64,000 nucleotides of DNA, taken from Rubrivivax sp. Lineage in GTDB: Bacteria; Pseudomonadota; Gammaproteobacteria; Burkholderiales; Burkholderiaceae_C. Positions within the stretch are counted from its first letter, which is position 1, and each line of letters begins with the position of its first letter. Position numbers and translations under genes: made by a program. Location: assembly GCA_027484825.1 (NCBI GenBank), contig JAIXSE010000018.1, positions 124,001 to 188,000 of the forward strand, given 5' to 3'. The notes beneath the pieces were generated by a model, which saw only the letters and a list, made by a program, of their open reading frames with translations, ran no database searches and was not told the DNA's origin. Below are positions 1 through 7,556 of the stretch, one piece after another.

Positions 1-585
1 GCCGGGATGATGGGCTCTCGCGGCCGTCATCCGGAGGGCCTGGCCAAGATCCTGTCCCAGCACTTCCAGGTGGCCGTGCGCATCGACCCGCATGTGCCGC
101 AATGGCTGCCGCTGGAGGCCGAGGAACGCACCCGGCTCGGCTTCGCCCGCAACCGCGGTGAGCGCATCGGGCTGGCCCCGGCTGCGCTGGGCCGCAGCAC
201 GACCGTCGGCACCAAGACCTGGGACCGCCAATACCGTTTCCGCGTCGTCATCGGACCGCTCACCCGCGAGCAATACGACCGTTTCCTGCCGGACGGCAGC
301 GCCTGGCGGCCGCTGAACGACTGGATCCGCCAATACGTCGGCCACAGCCTGCGCTGGGACATCCAGCCGGTGCTGGAGCGCCGGGCCGTGCCGCAGGCCT
401 CGCTGGGCCACCAGCTGCGGCTGGGCTACACCAGCTGGGCCGGACGCACCGGCCGGGCCATGCCCGCCAATGACCGCGGCGATCTGCGGCTGCGGCCCTG
501 GTCCGTGGCTCTGGGCACCGCGGGCCGCACCCACCGCACGGCCGACCCCCACACCATGCGACCCCCACAGGGAGAACAACCATGA
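1..585 (+). CDS. tssG: TssG, T6SS baseplate subunit (5' end outside window)
   Basis: This is the C-terminal part of the type VI secretion baseplate protein TssG (VasB/ImpH, DUF1305 family), which joins TssE, TssF and TssK in the wedge complex under the sheath. The frame is open at the left edge. About 194 residues are visible, whereas the family usually has 330-350, so the N-terminal 40% lies outside. Recognisable family features are the segment beginning LAKILSQHFQVAV, the stretch around LGFARNR, and GTKTWDRQYRFRVVIGPL with the following QYDRFLPDG. The end carries a short Pro/Arg-rich tail. Its TGA overlaps the tssH ATG (ATGA), indicating translational coupling. Assignment is from remembered family sequence plus the tssH neighbour. 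Confidence 0.9.
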   Translation, partial: AGMMGSRGRHPEGLAKILSQHFQVAVRIDPHVPQWLPLEAEERTRLGFARNRGERIGLAPAALGRSTTVGTKTWDRQYRFRVVIGPLTREQYDRFLPDGSAWRPLNDWIRQYVGHSLRWDIQPVLERRAVPQASLGHQLRLGYTSWAGRTGRAMPANDRGDLRLRPWSVALGTAGRTHRTADPHTMRPPQGEQP

Positions 586-3233
586 GCGAAATCTCTCGCA
601 CCAGCCTGTTCGGCAAACTCAATCCGCTGGCCTACAAGGCCATCGAAGGCGCAACCGTCTTTTGCAAGCTGCGCGGCAACCCGTATGTGGAGCTGCAGCA
701 CTGGATCTATCAGATCCTGAACAATCCGGACTCGGACCTGCATCGCATCATCAAGCACTATCAGCTGGATGCGGCGCAACTGTCGGCCGACCTGATGGCG
801 TCGCTGGACCGTCTGCCGCGAGGCGCCTCGTCGGTGACCGATCTGTCGAGCTGGGTGGAGAACGCGGTGGAGCGCGGCTGGGTCTACGGCTCGCTGCTGT
901 ATGGCGAAGGACAGGTCCGCACCGGGCATCTGGTGGTGGGGCTGCTCAAGACGCCGTCGATGCGCAACGTGCTGCTGTCGCTGTCGCGCCAGTTCGAGCG
1001 CATCCCTGTGGAAGACCTGAGCGAGCATTTCGCCAAGGTGGTGGAAGGCTCGCCGGAGCAGGCCATGCGCGCTGCCGAGCCTGGTGCCGCACCCGGCGAT
1101 GCCAGCGGCGCCATCGCGCCTGCCGCGATGGGGAAGCAGGAAGCCCTCAAGCGCTTTGCGGTGGACCTGACCGAGCGGGCCCGGCAGGGCGAGATCGACC
1201 CGATCGCGGGACGCGACGAGGAGATCCGTCAGATCGTCGACATCCTGATGCGGCGCCGGCAGAACAACCCCATCCTCACCGGCGAGGCCGGCGTGGGCAA
1301 GACGGCGGTGGTGGAAGGCTTCGCGCTGCGCCTGGCCCAGGGGGACGTGCCACCGCAGCTGAAGGACGTGTCGCTCTACATGCTGGACATCGGCCTGCTG
1401 CAGGCAGGGGCCAGCATGAAGGGCGAATTCGAGAACCGCCTGCGCGCCGTCATCGACGAAGTGCAAGCATCGCCCAAGCCCATCATCCTTTTCATCGACG
1501 AGGCCCACACCCTGATCGGCGCGGGCGGCGCCGCCGGCACTGGTGATGCGGCCAACCTGCTCAAGCCAGCGCTGGCGCGTGGCAAGCTGCGCACGATTGC
1601 GGCCACGACCTGGGCGGAATACAAGAAGCACATCGAGAAGGACCCGGCCCTGACCCGGCGCTTCCAAGTGGTGCAGGTACCCGAGCCTGACGAGGCCAAG
1701 GCGGTCCTGATGCTGCGCGGCGTGGCGTCGGTGCTGGAAAAGCACCATCGCGTGGCGCTGCTGGACGAGGGCATTGAAGCCGCCGTCCGCCTGTCCCACC
1801 GCTACATCCCCGCCCGCCAACTGCCGGACAAGGCGGTGAGCCTGCTGGACACCGCCTGCGCCCGCGTGGCGGTGAGCCAGCACGCAACGCCCGCGGAGCT
1901 GGAAGACACGCTGCGCCGCATCCAGGCGCTGGAGGTGGAGCAGGACATCATCCAGCGCGAAGCCGCCATCGGCATGGACGTCACCGAACGCCGCCAGCGC
2001 GTGGCCAGCGAGCTGGACCAGGCCCAGACCCGGCGTGGAGAACTGGAAGCCCGTCATGCCCGGGAGAAGGGCCTGGTCGACCGCGTCCTGGAACTGCATG
2101 CGCTGCTGCGCAAGGAGGGGGAGGGTGCACCGGCAGAGGCCGAGCGCGAGACCCTGCTGGCGGAGCTCAAGACCCTGCGCGCTGAACTGGCCGAGCTGCA
2201 GGGCGACGCCCCCCTGATCCTGCCGACCGTCGACGAACAGGCGGTGGCCAGCGTGGTGCAGGACTGGACCGGCATCCCGGTGGGCCGAATGGTGCGCAAC
2301 GAACTGCAGGCGGTGCTGCAGCTGGCGGACACGCTGAACCAGCGGGTGATCGGTCAGCGACATGCGCTGGAGATGATCGCCAAACGCATCGAGGTCAGCC
2401 GCGCCCGTCTGGACAATCCGAACAAGCCGATCGGCGTGTTTCTGCTGGCCGGCACCTCCGGCGTCGGCAAGACCGAAACCGCGCTGGCACTGGCGGAAGC
2501 GCTCTACGGCGGTGAGCAGAACGTCATCACCATCAACATGAGCGAGTTCCAGGAGGCGCACACCGTCTCCACCCTCAAGGGCTCGCCCCCGGGCTATGTG
2601 GGGTATGGCGAGGGCGGGGTGCTGACCGAGGCCGTGCGCCGCCGCCCCTACAGCGTGGTGCTGCTGGATGAGGTCGAGAAGGCCCACCCGGACGTGCACG
2701 AGCTGTTCTTCCAGGTCTTTGACAAGGGCTGGATGGAGGATGGGGAAGGGCGCTACATCGACTTCAAGAACACCATCATCCTGCTGACCAGCAATGCCGG
2801 CAGCGACCTGATCATGAAGCTGTGCGCCGATCCGGAGCTGATGCCGGAACCCGACGGCATTGCCAAGGCGCTGCGCGAGCCGCTGCTGAAGGTGTTCCCG
2901 GCGGCCCTGCTGGGTCGGCTGGTGACGATTCCGTATTACCCGCTCAATGAAGAGATGCTGGGCCAGATCATCCGTCTGCAGCTCGGCCGCATTCAGCGCC
3001 GGGTGTCGGAGAACCTGGGCGTGCCCTTCAGCTTTGGCGAGGATGTGGTGAAGTTGGTGATCAGCCGCTGCAATGAGGTCGAGAGCGGCGGACGGGTCAT
3101 CGATGCCATCCTCACCAACACGGTGCTGCCGCGCATCAGCCGCGAATACCTGACGCGTCTGACGCAGGGGCACAGCATCGAGAAGGTGGCGCTGACGGTG
3201 AAGGACGGGGACTTCGAATACGGCTTCGATTGA
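582..3233 (+). CDS. tssH: TssH/ClpV, T6SS sheath-recycling AAA+ ATPase
   Basis: Cytoplasmic Clp/Hsp100-type ATPase that disassembles the contracted TssB-TssC sheath so that subunits can be reused. Its 883 residues match the usual ClpV length. The order is an N-terminal Clp-N-like domain (about 1-165), a first AAA module with Walker A GEAGVGKT at 234-241 and Walker B ILFIDEAH near 300, a coiled-coil middle domain (about 410-540), and a second AAA module with Walker A GTSGVGKT at 624-631 and [11 protein letters not shown] near 700. A ClpB-type C-terminal domain follows. The start is the ATG overlapping the tssG stop. The T6SS context and the ClpV-style N-terminus argue for ClpV rather than the chaperone ClpB. 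Confidence 0.97.
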   Translation: MSEISRTSLFGKLNPLAYKAIEGATVFCKLRGNPYVELQHWIYQILNNPDSDLHRIIKHYQLDAAQLSADLMASLDRLPRGASSVTDLSSWVENAVERGWVYGSLLYGEGQVRTGHLVVGLLKTPSMRNVLLSLSRQFERIPVEDLSEHFAKVVEGSPEQAMRAAEPGAAPGDASGAIAPAAMGKQEALKRFAVDLTERARQGEIDPIAGRDEEIRQIVDILMRRRQNNPILTGEAGVGKTAVVEGFALRLAQGDVPPQLKDVSLYMLDIGLLQAGASMKGEFENRLRAVIDEVQASPKPIILFIDEAHTLIGAGGAAGTGDAANLLKPALARGKLRTIAATTWAEYKKHIEKDPALTRRFQVVQVPEPDEAKAVLMLRGVASVLEKHHRVALLDEGIEAAVRLSHRYIPARQLPDKAVSLLDTACARVAVSQHATPAELEDTLRRIQALEVEQDIIQREAAIGMDVTERRQRVASELDQAQTRRGELEARHAREKGLVDRVLELHALLRKEGEGAPAEAERETLLAELKTLRAELAELQGDAPLILPTVDEQAVASVVQDWTGIPVGRMVRNELQAVLQLADTLNQRVIGQRHALEMIAKRIEVSRARLDNPNKPIGVFLLAGTSGVGKTETALALAEALYGGEQNVITINMSEFQEAHTVSTLKGSPPGYVGYGEGGVLTEAVRRRPYSVVLLDEVEKAHPDVHELFFQVFDKGWMEDGEGRYIDFKNTIILLTSNAGSDLIMKLCADPELMPEPDGIAKALREPLLKVFPAALLGRLVTIPYYPLNEEMLGQIIRLQLGRIQRRVSENLGVPFSFGEDVVKLVISRCNEVESGGRVIDAILTNTVLPRISREYLTRLTQGHSIEKVALTVKDGDFEYGFD

Positions 3234-3272
3234 TGCCAGGCGGGGGCAGGGCAATGTGCTCCAATCCCGACC

Positions 3273-3755
3273 ATGACCCCCGAACGCTTTCCCCAACTGC
3301 TGGGCCTCACCAACACGGATGAGGCCCTTCACCAAGCCATTGCGCCGCATGCCAAAGGCGATGCGGCCCTGACGCCCGCCCGCATCCAGCAGCTCAAGAG
3401 CGACTTCCTGATGCTGACCGATCTGGGCGTGGTGCTGTCTTTCTCCGCCCGTGACGCCTTCCAGCGCGACTACGGCGCCCCGCGCGGCGAAGGGCCTCGC
3501 GTGCTCAGCGGCATCTTCTACTACCCGCAGGGCAGCGAGGAAGTGGAGCCGTATGAAGGCCTGGCGCCCTTGAGCGACGTGGCGGTGGAGCTTCGTGAGG
3601 AAGCTTTGGCCGCCTATGGGGAGCCCGAGGCCTCGGACGGCGAGGACACCGCCGTCGAATGGGAGCAATGGGAGGTGCAGGGCACCGAAATCTCCGCGGA
3701 CTACGACGAGGACGGCGAGGTGCTGTGCCTCACCGCGGCGCTGCCAATGGCTTGA
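3273..3755 (+). CDS. Hypothetical acidic protein downstream of clpV
   Basis: A 160-residue, strongly acidic, cytoplasmic-looking protein with no signal peptide or membrane segment. I do not recognise a family. The N-terminus (MTPERFPQLLGLTN) and the central SFSARDAFQRDYG segment look like conserved, folded sequence, and the C-terminal third is rich in Asp and Glu. It lies 39 bp after tssH on the same strand and converges on the effector/immunity pair, so it could be a T6SS accessory protein, an adaptor or an immunity protein. None of these can be decided from sequence. There is no strong ribosome binding site before the ATG, which leaves the start somewhat uncertain. Confidence 0.65.
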   Translation: MTPERFPQLLGLTNTDEALHQAIAPHAKGDAALTPARIQQLKSDFLMLTDLGVVLSFSARDAFQRDYGAPRGEGPRVLSGIFYYPQGSEEVEPYEGLAPLSDVAVELREEALAAYGEPEASDGEDTAVEWEQWEVQGTEISADYDEDGEVLCLTAALPMA

Positions 3756-3800
3756 CCGGCAGTCACCCCGGCCCTGGCGGCGCCTCTTGTCACGAAGGGC

Positions 3801-4181
3801 TCAGCGGTCCTTGGACCCTGGCGCCTCGGGGCAGCGATAGGTCCAGCTGTCGATGGTCATGTCGGGGACTTCCTCTCCGGCGGTGATCACCCGCAGGCAG
3901 CGCTTGTCCCGCTGGTAGTGGAGGATGCACAGCGGGCGGTCCACCGCGCAGCTCTCCACCTCGACCACCTTGGCCTGGATCAGCGCCGATTCCGTGCCCA
4001 TGTAGGGGTAGTCTTCACCGGCATGCACGTTCACCGGCCGCCAGCCTTCCTTGAGGAGCTGGGCGCGGGTCTGCATAAACGGCGCGCCCTTCTTGAGCGT
4101 GCCCGCCTGTGCGCCTGGCAGGGCCAGCATCGACAGGACCGACAACGCGGCCACCACAAGCAATCGACCGGTCTGCGTCAC
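3801..4181 (-). CDS. Putative periplasmic immunity protein for the GH104 effector
   Basis: A 126-residue exported protein. An N-terminal signal peptide (positively charged start, hydrophobic LLVVAALSVLSMLAL, cleavage likely after AQA near residue 26) is followed by a compact domain with four cysteines (in VESCAVDRPLC, DKRC and YRCPEA), suggesting disulfides in the periplasm. The start is GTG and overlaps the stop of the upstream hydrolase gene (GTGA), so the two are translationally coupled. A small periplasmic protein directly coupled to a peptidoglycan hydrolase inside a T6SS locus is the standard layout of an effector-immunity pair. The immunity role is inferred from this context only, since I do not recognise the fold. 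Confidence 0.75.
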   Translation of the reverse strand: MTQTGRLLVVAALSVLSMLALPGAQAGTLKKGAPFMQTRAQLLKEGWRPVNVHAGEDYPYMGTESALIQAKVVEVESCAVDRPLCILHYQRDKRCLRVITAGEEVPDMTIDSWTYRCPEAPGSKDR

Positions 4182-4819
4182 TTGGCACGTCCTCCGAGCC
4201 GCTGATAGGCGGCGAGAAACTCGTCATAAGGCATGAAGGGCTGGTTGTAGCGCCCGCCCTCCTTGGGTCCCTGGGGCAGGGCCGCCCAACGCCGGGAGGC
4301 CGCCCTCAGTGCGGGCGTGAGGTCCCCGGCCGCCACATTCTCGATCACATTGATCGTACGCAGGATTTCCACCGCCAGCAGGTCCTGGGTCTCCGGGGAG
4401 AAGTCGGACAGGCCCATTTTGTCGCCCATCTCCTTCCAGGTGGCCTTGTTGATCTGGTACATGCCGGCCGCAGTGGTCTTGCCGTCCGACCCGGCGCCGG
4501 GGTGGGTGCTGTAGTCGGAGAACTGCCACTTGTCGTTCTTCTTGCCCTTCACGCCGCCGAACTTGAGGTTGTAGTCGCCGCCCTCGGCAGCGGCAATGGC
4601 GCCGATGAAGGCCTTCACGTTCGTGTTCTTCAGGTAGTCCTGGTTCTGGCGCAGGCGGGCCTGGGCGGCTTGTTTGGCCTTCTCTTCCTTGGACTGTGGC
4701 GCCTGGGCCAGCCCCACCGACCCGGGCGACGGGGACACGGCGCGGATCATCGTGCCGTCGTTGATGTTTTCATTGCGCTCGGCAAGGCCGATGGGTCCAG
4801 GGGGGCGCGCGACGGCCAT
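4178..4819 (-). CDS. T6SS peptidoglycan hydrolase effector, GH104 (lambda R-like)
   Basis: A 213-residue protein whose C-terminal 145 residues resemble the phage lambda R endolysin, a lytic transglycosylase of family GH104. Visible landmarks are AAAEGGDYN with the likely catalytic Glu79 (lambda Glu19 context), SDYSTHP at 102-106, TAAGMYQIN near 116-124, LSDFSPETQD, and RRWAALP. An alanine/lysine-rich linker precedes the domain and there is no signal peptide, as expected for delivery by T6SS. I chose the ATG at 4819 because an AGGA lies about 9 bases upstream. An in-frame start 63 bases further up lacks support. The gene is divergent from vgrG and coupled to the immunity gene, so the product probably rides on VgrG or Hcp and cleaves target-cell peptidoglycan. 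Confidence 0.88.
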   Translation of the reverse strand: MAVARPPGPIGLAERNENINDGTMIRAVSPSPGSVGLAQAPQSKEEKAKQAAQARLRQNQDYLKNTNVKAFIGAIAAAEGGDYNLKFGGVKGKKNDKWQFSDYSTHPGAGSDGKTTAAGMYQINKATWKEMGDKMGLSDFSPETQDLLAVEILRTINVIENVAAGDLTPALRAASRRWAALPQGPKEGGRYNQPFMPYDEFLAAYQRLGGRAK

Positions 4820-4920
4820 GAACGGATTCCTGAAGTTGAAACGGCAAGAAGACCCCGGCGGTCTGGGGCAGCTCTGGCCCACTGAGGGCCGTCGCTCACG
4901 ATAAAAGCCAGGTCCCCGGT

Positions 4921-4940
4921 CGTAAAGCGACGAAAGTCAT
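4921..4940 (-). promoter_or_regulatory. T6SS intergenic motif copy A (reads toward effector gene)
   Basis: On the minus strand this reads ATGACTTTCGTCGCTTTACG, ending 101 bases before the effector start. With copy B it forms a long imperfect inverted repeat (about 22 bp arms, two mismatches) centred between the divergent effector and vgrG genes. Similar copies occur before ppkA and tagH. Its role as an activator site or promoter element is inferred. Confidence 0.55.
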
Positions 4941-5002
4941 GGCCGCAGGCGTGAGGGCGCCAGCGCGGGCATGAACCTGATTTCGGGCGCTTCGCGCCTG
5001 GC

Positions 5003-5020
5003 ATGACTTTGGTCGCTTTG
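5003..5020 (+). promoter_or_regulatory. T6SS intergenic motif copy B (reads toward vgrG)
   Basis: Reads ATGACTTTGGTCGCTTTG, ending 52 bases before the vgrG ATG. It is the right arm of the inverted repeat with copy A. The shared core with the other copies is TGACTTT, then C or G, then GT. Confidence 0.55.
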
Positions 5021-5072
5021 CGGCGGGGCACCGTCGGCCTACCGTCGGCGGCACGCTTACCCTGGAGCCGCC

Positions 5073-7343
5073 ATGGCTGTGCCTTTCCGCCTCAAGACGC
5101 CGCTGGCCGATGACACGCTGCGCCTGCACCGCTGTGTGTCGAACGAGCGCTTGAGTGAGCTGGGGGAGACCTTGGTGACGGTGCTCAGCGAACAGCGGGA
5201 CATCCAGGCCAGCGACCTGCTGGGCAAGACCGCCCAGTTGACGGTCGCCCTGCGGGACGATGCGCCGCGGCATCTGTCCGGCTTCGTGACGCGCTTTGCC
5301 CAGCGGGGCTTCGAGGGGCGGTTTGCGGTCTATGAGATGACGCTGCGGCCATGGCTGTGGCTGCTGACCCGCACGGCCGACTGCCGCATCTTCCAGGAGC
5401 AGACGGTGCCGGACATCGTCAAGGCGGTGTTTGACGACCATCCGGTCGCCAAATTCGACTTCCAGCTCCAGCGTCCCTACCGGACCTGGACCTATTGTGT
5501 GCAGTACCGCGAGACCGATTTCAACTTCGTCGCCCGGCTGCTGGAGCACGAAGGCATCTACTGGTACTTCACCCACGACGACAGCGGCCACAAGCTGGTG
5601 CTGACCGATTCCGCCACTGCCCACGACTGCGCGCCCCATTGCGACATGCTGCCGTTCTATGGCGGCGGCTCCCAATCACCGCCGGCCCAGGAATATGTGG
5701 ACCGATGGAGCGCGGTGCAGAGCATGACCTCCGGCAAGGTGGTCATTACGGATTTCGACTTTGAGCGGCCCTCCAGCGCCTTGCTGACCAGCCAGGCTCG
5801 AGCCCGCGACTACGACCTCTCCGACAGCGAAGTCTTCGATTTCCCCGGCGGCTACCACCAGTCGTCCGACGGCTCCCAATATGCCGAAGACCGCCTGGAC
5901 GAGCTCCAGGGCAGCCATCAGTATTTCGAGGCCAGCTGCAATGCCCAGGGGGTGTGCACCGGCCATCGGCTGTCGCTGACCCGGCATCCGCGGGACGATC
6001 AGAATGCGGAGTACTTGATCACCGGCACCACGCTGCAGCTGCAGCAGGCCACCAGCGAGTCGGGCTCGGGCGAGTCCAGCCTGGCTTGCAGCTTCACCGC
6101 CATCCCGGCCGAGCAGCAGTTCCGGCCCATGCGACGCACGCCCAAACCCGCTGCGCCGGGCCCGCAGACCGCCATCGTCACCGGCCCTTCCGGCGAGGAG
6201 ATCTTCACCGACAAATACGGCCGGGTGAAAGTGCAGTTCCATTGGGACCGGCGCGGCCAGCGCAATGAAAAAAGCTCCTGCTGGATCCGCGTGTCGCAGC
6301 CGTGGGCGGGCAAGGGCTGGGGCGGGATCTCCATTCCGCGTATCGGCCAGGAGGTGGTGGTCGACTTCGTGGAGGGCGACCCGGACCAGCCCCTGATCAC
6401 CGGCCGGGTCTACAACGGGGAGCAGATGCCGCCCTTTGATCTGCCAGCGGGCGGCGTGGTCAGCGGCATCAAATCCAAGAGCCACAAAGCCACCGGCTAC
6501 AACGAATTCTCGATGGACGACACGGCCGGCAAGGAAATGATCACCGTGCATGGCCAATTCGACATGCAGTCCACCATCGAGCATGACCAGACGCTGGTGG
6601 TGCACAACAACCGCACCGACACGATTGATGTGGACGACACCGAATCGGTCGGCCACGACCAGAAGCAGACGGTGGGCAACCACCAGATGGTGAAGATCGG
6701 TGTGAATCAGTCGCTGTCGGTCGGCGCCAATCGCACCGCGACGGTCGGCGCGAATGAATCGCTGAGCGTGGGCGGCAACCAGACGGAGGCGGTGACCGGC
6801 ACCCACACGCTGACGGTGGGCGGGGCGGACAGCCAGAGTTTCGGGTCCACCCAGACGGTGACCGTGACGCTGGCCAAGGCCGAGACCATCGGCGCGGCTT
6901 ACGCCCTGACGGTGATCGGGGCCATGAATCACCTGGTGGGCGCGGCGCTGATGCAGGAGGTGGGCGGCGCGAAGATCGTGGGCGTGGGCGGACTCAGCAA
7001 GGAGACCATCGGGGTCAGCAAGTCGGTCTCGGCCGGCACCAACATCAGCGACAGCGCGGGTGCCAACATGAGCCGCAGTGCTGGCGCCAAGTATTCGGTG
7101 AAGGCTGGCTCCACGATGAGTTTTGATGCGGGAGCCAACTACACCGTCAACACCGAGGCCAGCGCGGTGATCAATGCCAAGGACCAGTTGGTGCTCAAGT
7201 GTGGCTCCGCCTCGCTGACGCTCAAGAGCAATGGCGACATCCAGCTCAAGGGGGCCAACATCCAGATCACGGGCAGCGGCAAGGTCAATGTGAAGGCGGA
7301 CGGTGACATCACCCTCAAGGGCTCCAAGGTCAATCAGAACTGA
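5073..7343 (+). CDS. vgrG: VgrG/TssI, T6SS spike protein
   Basis: The trimeric spike that caps the Hcp tube and carries effectors. It has 756 residues. The N-terminal gp27-like part (about 1-370) includes the typical FVARLLEHEGIYWYF segment near 155-170. The gp5 OB-fold part (about 385-460) includes DKYGRVKVQFHWDR, SCWIRVSQPWAGKGWG and EVVVDFVEGDPDQPLITGRVYNG. The C-terminal part (about 500-750) is the beta-helical needle, built from short repeats of the type VGxNxSxSVG and ending in NIQITGSGKVNVKADGDITLKGS. No extra C-terminal catalytic domain is present, so this is a structural VgrG. The start is supported by GGAG just upstream. The divergent effector gene is its likely cargo. Confidence 0.97.
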   Translation: MAVPFRLKTPLADDTLRLHRCVSNERLSELGETLVTVLSEQRDIQASDLLGKTAQLTVALRDDAPRHLSGFVTRFAQRGFEGRFAVYEMTLRPWLWLLTRTADCRIFQEQTVPDIVKAVFDDHPVAKFDFQLQRPYRTWTYCVQYRETDFNFVARLLEHEGIYWYFTHDDSGHKLVLTDSATAHDCAPHCDMLPFYGGGSQSPPAQEYVDRWSAVQSMTSGKVVITDFDFERPSSALLTSQARARDYDLSDSEVFDFPGGYHQSSDGSQYAEDRLDELQGSHQYFEASCNAQGVCTGHRLSLTRHPRDDQNAEYLITGTTLQLQQATSESGSGESSLACSFTAIPAEQQFRPMRRTPKPAAPGPQTAIVTGPSGEEIFTDKYGRVKVQFHWDRRGQRNEKSSCWIRVSQPWAGKGWGGISIPRIGQEVVVDFVEGDPDQPLITGRVYNGEQMPPFDLPAGGVVSGIKSKSHKATGYNEFSMDDTAGKEMITVHGQFDMQSTIEHDQTLVVHNNRTDTIDVDDTESVGHDQKQTVGNHQMVKIGVNQSLSVGANRTATVGANESLSVGGNQTEAVTGTHTLTVGGADSQSFGSTQTVTVTLAKAETIGAAYALTVIGAMNHLVGAALMQEVGGAKIVGVGGLSKETIGVSKSVSAGTNISDSAGANMSRSAGAKYSVKAGSTMSFDAGANYTVNTEASAVINAKDQLVLKCGSASLTLKSNGDIQLKGANIQITGSGKVNVKADGDITLKGSKVNQN

Positions 7344-7474
7344 GCGCGCGGGTCGGTGCTTTTTGAAACCTTCGATCGTCACCAAAAGTAAGCCATCGTG
7401 ACCTGGCGTGGTGGCGGGTAAGGCCCGGTCAGCGTTCGTTGTTACAAAGCCGCATGACGCGACGGAATGCCCAA

Positions 7475-7492
7475 ATGACTTTGGTTCATTGC
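7475..7492 (+). promoter_or_regulatory. T6SS intergenic motif copy C (reads toward ppkA)
   Basis: Reads ATGACTTTGGTTCATTGC and ends 64 bases before the chosen ppkA start. It shares TGACTTTGGT with copy B and TTCATTG with copy D. The rest of 7344-7556 shows no gene. A degenerate partner (GTCACCAAAAGTAAG at 7378-7392) may form a weak inverted pair with it. Confidence 0.5.
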
Positions 7493-7556
7493 TTCTTCAG
7501 AGAGAGACAATGACCATTGCGTATGAGGCGGCATACGGCCGCGGCGAGGCGTTTTG

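Noticed and set aside
426-3668. A 1080-codon minus-strand frame opposite clpV
   Set aside because: clpV is unmistakable on the plus strand. The opposite product is rich in His, Gln, Arg and Ala and lacks any motif.
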